Made by a program: the position numbers and the translations under genes. The notes below the pieces were generated by a model that saw only the letters and a list, made by a program, of their open reading frames with translations, was not told the DNA's origin and did not search any database. 64,000 bases of DNA from Perca fluviatilis (lineage: Eukaryota; Chordata; Actinopteri; Perciformes; Percidae): NCBI RefSeq assembly GCF_010015445.1, contig NC_053116.1, positions 24,344,607 to 24,408,606 on the forward strand, in the 5' to 3' direction. Positions 22,105 to 35,000 of this stretch are shown in pieces. Position 1 is the stretch's first letter, and every line of letters starts with the position of its first letter.

Positions 22105-23491
22105 CAGTTTTTCACAATCGCTATGACACTTTTTTCAATACTTTTAACAACTTTCCTAAACTCTTAACACAGTTAGCACAACATCCGTCTGTGTAGGCTA
22201 TACAATTAACACATTTCTTGTTGCTTTGACACAAAATGCATACAGTTAACACAAATTTAAAATTGAAAAATGAATTAAAAATTTAAAATGAATTTAAAAA
22301 AAAAATTTACACACAAGCTCCACCAAAACCAAAACAATGGATTTTTACTGCCAAATTTCCAAATGCTTTCACACTGTATGTCAGAACAGATAACATCATG
22401 TTCTAAACCTAACTTATAGGCTAAAGTCAAAGCGAACAGCTGTTCAAATTGTAAATTGAAACACAAATATATCCCCTGCATTTTATACATGCATTTATTG
22501 GAAACAGCTGATTGAAGTTATGCAAATACGTAGATCAATCCCAGCTGATTCCCTTCTAGGAAACACACTCAGGTGTTGAGGTTCTTTCAATCGCATGATC
22601 ATATGGTAGTACAGTAAAAGAGGACCTATTTGAACAATATACTGTAGATGAACACAGAAAATAAGAAAAATGCCTTCACAAGGGAGAGGAAGAGGAGTAC
22701 CAGGACAATTCTGTCTCTATCTCCTTTTTTTCATAAACCGTACATTCTATAAAGCTACTCTGACATGGGTCATTCATTTTTTGTATTGAATCTCTGCAGC
22801 AAAAGAAACAAAATGGTGGCCGGGTTGGATCAGTGGGTAGAGCAGGCGCACATATACTTGGAGGTTTATGCCTCGACGCAGAGGTCCAGGGTTCAAATCT
22901 TGTTTGTGACGATTTCCTGCATGTCTTCCCCCCCCCCCTCTCTCTCCCCTTTCTCAACTAGCTGTCCTGTCAAATAAAGGTGGAAAAGCCCAAAAAATAA
23001 TCTTTACAGTAAAAGAAAATATGCATGCATTTACTAAACCCAACAAAACAAAAATGCAGAGAGACTTCAAGAGAAACTGCAGTCCAAAACACAATCTATG
23101 ATTAATATACTATTGTCTGTTGTATAAGGGCAGACCTGACTGACACATTTAAAATGATGCAGTTTCTGTAATTCCATCTGATGTTAGTGTTTTTTATGTC
23201 ATTGTGCAGTGATTGACTAAATGTTCCTGTTGGGAGAGAACATGTGTTAGTGTTTTGGAAGAATTATTTGATTTTGAGACAGGATTGCATTGTTTTGGTA
23301 GACATAGTGTATTGTGTAAGTGAATTATTGTATTTTGAAAATCATTGTTGGAGTTTAGTTTACAAAGTGTGATTTTGAGCATGAAATTAACTGTTTTGCC
23401 AATCGTGTGTTGTAGGTGTGTTGGTGCGTTAAGAGTTTAGGAAAGTTGTTAAAAGTATTGAAAAAAGTGTCATAGCGATCGTGAAAAACTG
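22105..23491. mobile_element. TA-flanked DNA element with about 65-bp terminal inverted repeats
   Basis: The left terminus starts cagtttttcacaatcgctat and the right terminus ends atagcgatcgtgaaaaactg; the two match over about 65 bp, through the words cctaaactcttaac / gttaagagtttagg. A TA dinucleotide flanks each side (22103-22104 and 23492-23493), as in Tc1/mariner-type insertion. I see no transposase frame. A tRNA-derived SINE has inserted inside it. Confidence 0.75.
22813..23003 (+). mobile_element. tRNA-derived SINE
   Basis: The 5' part looks like a tRNA: an A-box-like ggatcagtgggtagagc and, about 60 bp on, a B box ggttcaaatc (22890-22899). A pyrimidine-rich stretch follows, then a tail containing caaataaaggtggaaaagcc and an A-rich end. 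This layout is typical of a SINE family common in spiny-rayed fish. RNA polymerase III would have transcribed it. Confidence 0.8.
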
Positions 23492-24489
23492 TAAGAGAAG
23501 ATATTAGAAGCACTTTTCCGATGAGCGCTGAGCGTTACTGCGCAGCCTCCAACTGAGAGAGACGACGTAAATGTGATGTGAGCAACGTGTCTGAAAGTTG
23601 TAAGTCTTCTGGTAGCTGTGCCAAGAGAATCATTCCCAATCTTGCAGAGATGGAGAGCGTAGGTAAAGCCTATGTAAGGAGATAACATAGGCACAGGCTA
23701 ATTATTGCTAACTAAAATGCTAGTTAACATTAGTAATTAAACTTAAACAGCTAACGTGAGTCCAAACTGCCTGCGAGCTTCTCCTGCACTATGTTAATAT
23801 TTTTATAAAAAATTCTGCTACGGAGCCATAACATGAGATAAGGTAATGGAGCCTTTTATGCATTGACGTGTTTCTTTAGAAATAAACAATGGACAAATAG
23901 AGTCTTTAAAAGCTTCAGATGTAAATTTATTCGCTGTCAAAGTGACGTCAAAATGAATAGCAGTCAATGGAATGCGAACGTCGGGTGATCTTTTTGTAGC
24001 ATCAAAATGGCACCATAGGAGGTTCGGGTTGTGAAGCGAAGCTTACCCCCTTGGCAGTGCCTGACTTTTTGCTAGAAGCTAACAACGTAGCTTTGGCTGA
24101 ACTTTGGCCTACTTTAAGCATATAAACATTTGCTCACTAAGAACCTGTGAACCACAATCCCAAACTGGCAGTTAGATTTTCTGTGTACTGAATTGTTTAC
24201 CTAAAGTAATCTTCTTTGACTTTTATGAACACCATGTCCTTTTTTAAATATTAGTTTTTCTAAAATTATATCGCCTTATGGACAGTATCGAAATATATTG
24301 CAATATATTGAATCGTGACCCATGTATCGTGATACGTATCGTATCGCCAGATTCTTGCCAATACACAGCCCTAGTCCCTATGTGAGATTGCTGTTCATTG
24401 AATAAAGTTCAGCACCTGGGATTAAACACCTCACAGTCAGTAGTCAGTATAAAGCGGAAATTCTGGGTAGGCCTATCCCGAGGAATTGC

Positions 24490-24800
24490 TACTCCTGCAT
24501 CTCGAGCATCCTGACCGTGAACATCACTGCCTGGTACGGAAACAGCACAGAACAGGACCTCAGGGCCTTGCAAAGAGTGGTTTGATCGGCTGAACACACA
24601 ATAGATAGCACAGTGCCCTACCCTGCCTAAAGGATATTTATACCAGGCTACGGCAAGAATAAGGCTAGGAGAGTCAGTTAATATACAAGCCACCTGGATA
24701 ACAGCCTTTTCTCCTTGGTGATGTCAGGAAGAAGGAACCAGATACACCAGGCGAGCACTGAGAGGCTCTGGAGGAGATCCTACACTCGGGACACTAGGAT
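24490..24800 (+). pseudogene. LINE reverse-transcriptase 3' fragment (L2/CR1-like), broken
   Basis: Plus-strand translation gives pieces such as ITAWYGNSTEQDLRALQRVV, then SLVMSGRRNQIHQASTERL. These are characteristic of the C-terminal end of ORF2 in fish L2/CR1-type LINEs, where an alanine-tryptophan-tyrosine-glycine-asparagine block and a serine-glycine-arginine-arginine block occur in this order. The frame contains stops and shifts, so it is a dead copy. The short tatcc repeats at about 24802-24822 could be its 3' tail. Confidence 0.6.
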
Positions 24801-24849
24801 CCTATCCTATCCTAATCCTGAGCGGGTTGCAACACCTTCTATCACCATC

Positions 24850-25830
24850 ACTTTGCTGTTGTACATGTCATCACTTTGCAGCTACAGTTGATAATGTCCA
24901 ACAGTACAGGAGAAGCAACAACTGGGCTTGCATCTAGGATGGGCAGGAGGACTTCCCTCTTGTCCCATCCAAACTTGGTGATGGCAATGTACAGCAACAG
25001 CAAATTGCAACTGCACAGTTGTAGGACTGGCCCGTACCAGCTACTGCAAAAGCTATGATAGTACTAATGCAACACTCTCCCAGCAAGAAGAGCAAGACGA
25101 CAAGAATGTCGAGTCTGGAGAAAAAGATGAAGACAGAGTTGATAATGATGAGGATATGGTTTATAAATGTGCAGAGCAGTAGAAGTGCAATGTGCGGTTA
25201 CTTGAAAGGTTTCCAGTTGTAACAGCTGATTATTTGTGTGACAGTATAGACTTTATATCGACAGTATAGACCATTAGACTTTATAAAACATGGACGTATA
25301 GTCTCCGTGATGTCACTATAGGTTTCTGAAGAGCCAATGTAAAGCTTTTTGTGGGTGGGTCCAGCTGTCGCAATATTGGCAGTGCCTGACTCAGCCTAAC
25401 TCCCGGCTAATGCAAAAATGGGCAAAGACGTGGAGCATGGATGAAGCTGAGGCGGGCCAAATGAAGCCTATATGCTAGCCACCTGTGCCACTCACCTGTC
25501 ACTCAAATGTTCTTAATTATGCATAACCTTTAAGCAGTCGAGCGGGATGGACTCGCTAAAGTAAAACAAAAAGTTTGAGTTTCCCCACTCCACACTGCCT
25601 CTACACATCTGTTACTTTAAATGTTAGTTCTGAAGAACAAACAGAGAACGTTTTATCCAGAGGATAAAGTAAATCAAAAATGTATGTAGTCAAACTCTCT
25701 ATCCCTGCCAGCACTCCACATCTATTACTTTAAAGTTGATATCAGTGGCGATAGTTCTGAAGAAAGGTCTGATTATGATACTGCTCCACCAAAAAATGTA
25801 AGCAAGACATTTTTCCTCTAAAATCATCTT
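24850..25830. other. Repeat-rich intergenic DNA between srm and exosc10
   Basis: No gene. It contains a dispersed fish repeat (around 25255-25345, with the words catggacgta, agtctccgtgatgtcac) and the second copy of the repeat noted at 21240-21350. The exosc10 3' end should lie at its right edge. Confidence 0.45.
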
Positions 25831-25834
25831 TAAT
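25829..25834 (-). promoter_or_regulatory. Possible exosc10 poly(A) signal (ATTAAA)
   Basis: Plus-strand tttaat reads ATTAAA, the commonest variant signal, about 190 nt beyond the exosc10 stop codon. No AATAAA is evident closer to the stop. Confidence 0.4.
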
Positions 25835-26022
25835 AAAGAGGTCTGTGCTTCCACATATTTACAGGGTAAACTTTTCCACAGATAGAAGAAAATACACTTT
25901 GAAATTCATTAAATATTGAAATACTGAATTTCACTTGCAAGAAGGAAAAAATGGAAACATTGTTTCTGCAGGATGAAAAAAAAAAGTTTTAAAATACGAC
26001 AGAAAATAGTATCAAAGGGAGT

Positions 26023-29000
26023 TTATCTTTTGGGCCAGTTGTGCCGGAATCCTCTGTAGAGAAGAACAAGACAGAATGGTTAACATACTGTGATGTTTGC
26101 ATGGGTGTCATTTACACTGGGGACTTGTCCCTACCACTTTCTGAAATGGTTGCTTATGTCCCCATCTCTTTTTAAAAGCAAATTTGTTTAAATGTTTTTT
26201 GAAAACACAGATGTGAAATATGTTTTAAATGTACAGAAAGTTTTGAACATGAGCAGAAATCTTGCTGAAACATATCTGAGCTATTCAAGTCCAGGGGTTT
26301 ATAAATGAATTAAAATGCTGGGAACAGGCACATTTAAAGAGGTTACTTCTACAAACAAAAGACACAAAGGAGGAGGGAAGAGTAAATCATGCCTCCATGT
26401 GTGCTGACTCAGCACGGATAACATTACATTACAAAAGTTGATTTACAGGAGAACAAATATTTAAAAGCAATACTGAATGCCTGACTGCAATATATTCCAT
26501 TATATTTGTATATTTTGAATTGTCCCCTGCTGCATGAATTTAGTGTTTTCCTTTACACAAAAAGACGATTGTACTATACATTTTAGCATAAAAAATTCTC
26601 CAGAATGCAGGAAACAAAAGTGATTAACGCTATTTTTTTTTAAAATTTGCATAAGCAAAGAAACTACTCTATACTGTGCATGTTTACCTATCAGATTTTC
26701 CAGCCATGTACGACATACTTCGGCTTCCAGCTCCACTATTGGATTTTTGTCCCCTGGGAGTTTTCTGTTGGGTAAAAAGGTTTAATTCACTCACTCACTC
26801 ATAAAAGACATATTGTTGAATAAACAAATTAATTAACAATCCAATACCTTTTTCTTAAAACCATGGGCTTGTCGGTTTGGATCAAACTGGGTGTTGTCTT
26901 TGGATTTTGTACCTGTAAATACAAAAAGGGGTGCACTGAGCTGAATTCATTTTTACAGCGTACAACAACTGTATCTGAAGAAAGAAAGAAGAAGAAGAAA
27001 AAATAAAAATCACAAATACATACCAGCAAAGACTTTGAGGTCTGACTGACTGTAGTCAAAAGGCTTGAAGCTGTCTTGGGGCGGCGGTTCTGTCTTTTGG
27101 GGCTTCTCTGCCGATTTCATCTGCTTCTTACTCGGTTTGGGAGTCGACTCTCCAACCTCACTGGCGACCCTCTCTCTTTTCTTTCCGCCACCTTTTGCAG
27201 ATTCCTAATGAAATCGGTTAGCAACATTACATTCAATTCTCAAAATAAACATTTTGATGAATGCATTCTTAAATGGATGTATTTTATTAAACTAGCAAGA
27301 CAATGAGCAATGTTGGAAGACTGTTCCCAGCTATGGGGTAACTGCATGTAAAGTTTTGTTAAACAAGTCATCAAACAGCTCTCTTTTTTTTTTTAAGATT
27401 TTAAATTTTTGATATTTTAATATTCTGGGGTTTATCCATGTATGGTTCACCAATAAATGGCATAAAGTAACATACATCAAGGGGGTCATTAAGAAATTAA
27501 AGGAATTATAAATAGATTCATAATAACCGACATTTGCCAAACATGTTTTTCTTTGCTATATACTTGGCAGACATTTAGTTTTACCCCACACACCTGTATG
27601 GGCCTCTGATTGAAAGAATTATATTGCAGTGACCTATTTAAGTCAACATTAAATTCACTTATTAGTGATGTAAGAGTCTGAAGTTGAAAATCCAGCTTTG
27701 CTGCCATCTAAAGGTTAAACTGTTCTCTTTGTTGACTGAATCCAAGAAAGATCACTGTTTGGTGTCGTCAACTGACTGTGCTTAGTTAAGTTAAAATGTT
27801 GACTTCTACAGTTCTAGTTATCTAGCCATCAGGATAGTGGTTGAAGCCGCAGCTGTATGCCAATATCCCAGAATCTACCGTTAATCTTTACCTATGTTTA
27901 AACTATGTAACAGTAACATCAGTTGTTCCAATTAACAATACTAATTTGCTAAATCATTTTTCATAGCTGGACATCAAACTTGTGAGCGTGACATATGTTT
28001 TTTACAATATCACCTCCCTGGGATCATTTCTGATTCATTCATCCAACAGGCTTAATTTTACCCGATGACAGTTCATTATTTTTTGATAACCAGGACGCAG
28101 GCAAAAGAGAAACCTGTGATGTTGGAGCACAATCACAGCACACACCCTTCATAATTTTCAATCATTATATCAGTGCAGTAGAAGCTTAGGAAACCTTTCA
28201 AACTGATATTAGACAATAACACTTCACTGCCAAAGTGCCGGCTGAAACTGACAGTTAGCCAGCAGAGCCAATATCTGCCTGCAGTTGGCAGGTTGAGGAG
28301 AGTTACTTTCAAGTGCTGCTGCCAAAACTTCTGACTATAATGCATGCCACCACAGGGTGCCAACATGCTTATTTGAAGCCGCCGTTTTAGCCTAAACCAA
28401 ACTTTTCACATAAGCCATCATCACACAATAGATTTGCTGTGGTGCACGCCTTTACTGTGTGCAGTAGCGACTGATGGCCCAAAGCTCACACAGTGAAAGG
28501 CAGAGTCGAAGTGGTGCCATCAGCAGGGTCAGAGGCGAGAGTCAAACAGTGATGACTATTCTTTCTGTTCTCCAGCACCGCGGACAGGAGTCAAAGTCCT
28601 GAGACTTTTGTCTAACTGAGCATTTACAACGAAGTGGAAACACCATATGGTGGCATGAGCATGTAGAAGAAACCAAGCGGGAGGGTGCCAAGCAATACCC
28701 CAGACAGATGGAGCTAACAGGAAATGGGCTTTTGGAAAGAAAGAAAGATATTAGAGATTGTTGTTCCCCAGGAGGGAAGAAAAGCATTTGATGAGTGGAG
28801 GACATGTCTCTAATGCTGCAAGCCCACGCTGTGCATTCTCGTTCCCCAGGCACATCATGAGATGGATAGAAATTTTAAAAGGCCACTGACATGCCGGCGC
28901 TGCAGACTGGCAGCAGTGGTTCACCCGCTTGTGAGTCACCATATTTATGTGTAGAAATACCAGCCATGTCTTCAGAAAATGGGGAGCATTGCAGAGGGTT

Positions 29001-32000
29001 AACCTACCTATTACAGCACAGTCTTGAAAATGCTGTGCCAGGGTCTTGGGTGAACAGAACACTGGATATGTACTTTCCCCACACATCAACAGTGAAGTTG
29101 AAGAGTGCAAAGCCTAGTGCAAAGCCTATCTGAAGTGGCATAGAGCAGGGGTTTTCAAATTGGATGAATGTGAGCCTCCCTGTAGAGTAGGTAAGGACAG
29201 CCGAGCCCCCCCTTCCCCAAAATCCCGTCCGCCTGCACTAACCCACACATGCCTCTGCAGTAAATGCCATCTTTTGTGTGTTTGATGAGTTTCAATAACA
29301 ACTGAGAAAATGTAAATATTTTTTTATATTGTATTTGAAGGCATTTTATTTCCACAACTTTTTTAAAAGTGCATTCATAAACGATTCTTTGGAACAGCAA
29401 ATAATTTCCAACTTCATGCAGGCCTAATTAAGGCTACTTTTAAAATCATTCATCATAAAATCAGTGGGCCTATCCAAAAGTCAACAAAACATGCTGAACA
29501 TGTGTAATGTTGAGCATTAAACACTTAATTTCCTGCATTCTGGTGAATTTTTATGCACCTATTTCTACCTTTTTCTGAATCAATATGCTAGAAATATCTT
29601 ATGTAAAAGGGAAACAGATTACAATCCAAATATAAAACCATAATGGAATATATTGCAGTAAGGCTCTCAGGCATTCTGTATTGCGTTCATCCATATATTC
29701 TCCTGTAGATCTGCTTTTCTAATTATATCTGAGTCAGCACACATGTAGCCTAGCATCATTTACTCTTCCCTCCTCTTTTGCATCTTTTGAGGAAGTAACC
29801 TCAATTATACATTATTCATTTTAATTTATTAATAAACCTCTGGACTGTAATATTTCAGATGTTTGAGCAAGATTTCTGCTCAGATTTGGAGGAGTCGTGA
29901 TATTTTGTGAAAAGTTAAGTTATAATAGGTTATTACAAGAGTAAAGTCACTATTTTCAGAAAATAATCTACCTGCAACAGTCTGCAGTGCAATACGAGAT
30001 TGCTCTGCTGATACGGTACATCTCAGACCTTCTGAGCCCCGTTTGGGTCTCTGGTCTCTGAATGAGACAAAGTTTAGGGAAGTGGCTATACGCTGCTCTA
30101 CATCGGAGATGGAAAACCGAAACTACTGCAGAAATACACGGAGCTCAAACGCAACACATCTGCTGCAGCAGGTCCACAGCAGACCGCGTCCTTTATAAAC
30201 CTGAAGCTGCACAGCTTTTTACAGCGAAAGTGGACACTAAGCGACGTCCGGTTTTATATTTGTCAGTCAACTTTTCAAAATACATTCGGGGCTACACTCA
30301 AAACATTTGGGGCTGAAGCCCTGGCAAAATCAGCTGATGCCACGTCTGTGACAGTGGGAACAATGAGGCCGGGCTCGATGCGGGGCTGCACTGCAGAGAG
30401 AAATAAACGCAAGTCGTCCTCCACCTGCAGCCTTGATCTGTATTTGTTTTTAAATCAGGGTCAGTGCAGAAACCCCACACTCACACAAGTAGGTGGAGGT
30501 GGAAGGGGATTAGGACTTTTATCGCCTTAGTGGAGACCTGGGGGAACTCGCTCTCCACAGACAACCATAAACGCGTGATCGGCATTTCTCCCAGTCTGTG
30601 TCACACTGGGGAGGCACGCCTCACCTATTGAAAACCCCTGGCATAGAGGAAATTGAAGAACTGGAGAACGAATGACTCACCGCTGCCTGCTGGCGAACAG
30701 TGGCAACATTCTGGAGAGACTCCTGGTAGCTCTGTTTAGCCTGGTTTCTTTCCTCTGTGGAAATCAACAAGATAACACAATGAGTGACGTTACTTTAGAA
30801 AGTGCAAATTTAGAGCAAGTTTCACCCCATTACCTGCCACTTTCTTTGTGTGTTCCTTTGCTTCTTCCTTGGCTTTCCTATTGGCCTCCTTCTTGGCCTC
30901 CAACTCCTTCTGTTGCTGTTCCATACTCAGCAGTTTCCATCTTTTACTAATCTGTAAACATGAGATGGTACAGCTATGAACATTCAAACATGTAGTTAGG
31001 AGGACAACACAAATAAGTCTGGATGTAGATGGATGTATGGAGCCCTTTGATTACCTCAAATATTTTTGAAGATGGGTCAAACTTGGCATTCTTGCTGATG
31101 TGCACATCACTGGAGGGTAAGTACTGAAATCACAAGGAAGACCGTTGAATACCGTGTGTCCGGTTAAATAAAATACAAACAATACTGAGTGTGATCACTG
31201 ATCATCTCTTACCATTCTGAAAGGGTTTTCAAAACACTCAATGATCCGTCTGGCTTTCATCTGAGCCACAGAGAGGGACTCGTGGTCATTCTGTGTTTCC
31301 AGCTCCTTCAGAAAGGAGGCAGAGTTCCCACATTAGGTAAAAGCGTTGCATACAAATCGACCGGCTTAATAAAGGAAACTAAAAGTTGATCTCTACCTCG
31401 AACTGTGTGATTTTAGCTGCTGCCATAAGACCACTTGTTTTCTGCACAACATCCATCTTGGGCTCATCCTCTGCGAAGAGCACCCCTTGTTTGACAGGCA
31501 GTTCTGAAAATAAATACATTTGTTTGAGGCCTAAAATACTAAAATCAGCAGAATAATCAGTAGTATCAGAGTATCAAGCTTACCATCAGGAGAACAGTGC
31601 TGGAGATCGCTCTCAGAGACCCTGGATGTATCATGAGGACCAAACATTGTGACCTCGGGCTGGAGAATGACACAAAACCACATTAATTGTCATCCCAGTC
31701 TTGGTTTCTTTGACAAATACGGATTGCAAAAACTAAAAATTCTATCTGGTCAGTTTTTAACCAACCTTTTTTATGGGTGTGAGTCCTTTCTTCTTTTCAG
31801 CTGCAATCTCAGCCTGTGTGAAGTGCAGAAAACATTGCGATGTTTGATTGATTAAGGTACCTTCATTGACAAGGGGCTTAACAACACAAATATTGAAATT
31901 GCATTCCCACTTCTGACATCCATCTTCTCTTACCTTAAGAAGAGGCATTTCTCTCGCCTGCTGCACTAACAAATGGAGCTCATTGACCTGCTGCCTGACC

Positions 32001-35000
32001 AGTGGGGGTACAGGGTTACAGCAGGCAATGATGCCCTGAGGCTCTCTGAGTAGATAAAGACAAAATACTGTGCTGGAGGTTATGAATAAAAACACTAAAC
32101 TCACCTGCACTGAAGTGAGAGAACAACACGGAAAATTTGGAAATCTAATCAACTTACTTGGGCAGCTCCTCAGATATCTTGTTCATCATGTGAGTGGGCA
32201 GGGTAAATCTAAAAACACAAAAATAACACTATATTCTAATAAGGCAGATGTAGAAAAACTATGAATGATTGTAAAAGCAGGGAGATGTGTGACGGAAAAT
32301 CTGGCTGGGCACAAACTATAAATAGAAAAACAGCTCTAACGGATTTCCAGAACAGTGAGTCCATCCATTTCCAAACAGCCTACCCGGTGCTTTCATCTTC
32401 CTGCCTGGCCAGCTTGTCCCTCCAGGCAAATAGCAGTCTGAAGGCAGTGAGCTGCTGGGTGTTAAAAGATCTTTTCTGCTTCCTCTGCAGCTCCAAATAT
32501 GACTCCTCTGTGAATATAGGCTTCATGTATTTCTGTATGGAAGGAAGGCACACGGTGAATCATATTAAATGACAGAAAATTACAGAAAATGCAAGAGATT
32601 ATGGTGTAGAAATATATAAGAAACTAGTGGATAGAGAACAGTGGAACAGGAGTATAGAAGCGTGTTTTTAAGTGATAATTTAATCCTAATGGTGTACGAT
32701 GTGAGATTTGTGCTCACCTTCAGAGAAATGTCTTTGCTCTTGTTCCAGACACTCTGCAGCAGGCCAGGCTGCCCGTGGTTAAAGTCCAGCAGCTGCACCT
32801 TCACACAGTCATAGATGTAAAGGAGGTAGTGGGTGTCCATCCGGGCGTACTGCACCATCTCATCTGGCAAAGGGCTACAGGGCCGAGTTATGGAACATGT
32901 TTTATAAGTCAATCATAATCTTTTAAGAATAATATTACAAAAAATTCGTAAATACTATGATGGATTGTCCTTTAAAAAGGAATTTAAAAGAGATTAAAAG
33001 AAACTCTATCCCTCCGTTAAACCTAAACAAAAACTATAGAATGAAGCATCAAATGGCCCTGCCATCTCCATACCGAATCCTCCAGTCAGCCAGCTGGTAG
33101 CGTTTCTCTGAGTTCACATTGCAGAAGTGTTTGAGCAGTTGGTCGAGGGAATGTCTGGCCAGGTTCAGAGCTCGGCTGGCCTGATGCGTGTCAAACAGGT
33201 TGACGACATACAAGCCAAAGTCCCTCTGCAGCCACTCAATGTCAGAGTCAGCACCGTGAAATACCTGAGAAAAGGAGAGAAAGTACATTGGGCTGAAACC
33301 TCTCTGAAGAGGTACCAAATTATTTTAAAGAAAAAATTAAATTGCTTTAAGCAATGCTTAGATACAGAAAAAATATATATGAACCAAAATGATTACAAAC
33401 TGGGGACACACCAGGTGACATTTTTTGCTCTTCCATTTGGATTATTTTTCACAGATCTCTCAGCAGTTCAAGCCCACACAACACACTTTCACAGGTATCC
33501 TACAGTGTGTGAGTCATGGTGGCTCCCACACACCACAGGACACCCGCTAACTTTATCTAAACATGTTTGAAAACTTTGGAGCTCCGAGACACCTCAAGGA
33601 ACTCAGACATTTTCAAGATGAAATCTTTACAAACTTCACATTACTACACTAGTGGGGATTTTTCCTCTCCAGGGTACGTTCAGATTTCAATAGGAGATGA
33701 TTAGACGGATGCAACCAGTTCATAAGGTAGTCTGAGCCATCTTTAATTTCACCTGCTTAAAAAAGAAAAAGAAATCCCTTGAGGCCATTTAAATTGCTGA
33801 GATTTGGGATTGCAATGACAAAGCTAGACACAGCTTTGCAATGCCGACCGACAGGGCAAACGGAACAAGTGGTGAGACAACCAGACAGGTTCTCTTTAAA
33901 TATTCTCAGTTTAATTATCTAAACCACTTATTTGGAAGTAAAACTCAAAAGGGAATGCACCAGAAATATCTGTCATATTTTTCCACTGCATTGTAAAACT
34001 CCTTGTGCACACAACTACTATATGGCAATTTGGTCAAAGTTGAACTAGGAGTTAGCTCGGCAAGATCTAAAAGATTTGGACAGTTTAGCATACATGCTTC
34101 AAGTGTTAATATGATGTGCTTACTGAAAATCTGTGGTGTGGTTGCTCTGTGCATCTGCCAAGATGTGTCTAGCAGAGTTGTCATGTCCTCAGATTTTTAA
34201 TAGAGATGCACCGATTGCAACTTTCTAGGCCGATTCCGATTTTCTTTGAGTTAGGCCAGCAGATACCAATTTTAGCCGATTCAAATTTAATTTTTACTAA
34301 CTGCTTTACAGCACACACAAATATTTATTTTCCATCTTTTCTTTAATAGAACATTTTTTGAACAGATAATGGATCACTATAAAATAGAACTATATAAATT
34401 ACTCCTGGTGTGGGAAATTCACACACATCTAAAGTGCAATGTTAGAACCGTTTCCTTCTTTTCACATCCAATATCCAAACTAAAAAAAATTTGATTTTGG
34501 TTATTGGTGTCGTCCCTCCACCCTACTTTTTCCTTGCAGGTGTCAACTCGAATCAGATGGTAATCTCATCTTCCCTTTAGACAGTGAAAGCCATAGAACA
34601 GGATACAGGAACAAATCTTTTGTGGAGCGGTTCCATTACCTTGACAATAGCCGGGTCAGTGAATGCCTCGTTGAGGATGTACAACTCGCTGCGGAGCTCA
34701 ATGGCGTCGATGATGAAGTCCTCCTCTCTGCTGGAGATCTGTATCAGACAGGTGAGGCCGAGGAAACTCCTGTAGGAGTGGTGCTGCGACAGAGAACGGA
34801 GTGTTAACAAAACACTGATCTACAGGCTTTGTAATCAGAATTAAAGCTATAGTGCGTAGTTTGTCTCCCCCATGAGGAATTCTAAGTAATGACAACAAAA
34901 CTGTTGGCGCGTCCATATAATACAAGTCTTCCGTGACCACCCCCAACCCCACCCCACAGTTGCTAGTAGCCAAGGAGGACACGGAGCATTAAAGAAAGCA

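Larger units (their letters stand above)
21860..24377. mobile_element. hAT-like remnant, interrupted by another element
   Basis: The right end (about 24290-24377) is rich in tatcg words and terminates in gccaatacacagccctag, resembling the end of a common fish hAT-like family. Sequence at 21870-21960 has matching atcgatat-rich content, suggesting the left part. A complete TA-flanked element sits between them. The exact left border and duplication are not resolved. Confidence 0.45.

Noticed and set aside
28542..29110. Overlapping minus-strand open frames in exosc10 intron 21
   Set aside because: No similarity to a known protein or transposase, and the last part runs up to the edge of a transposon.
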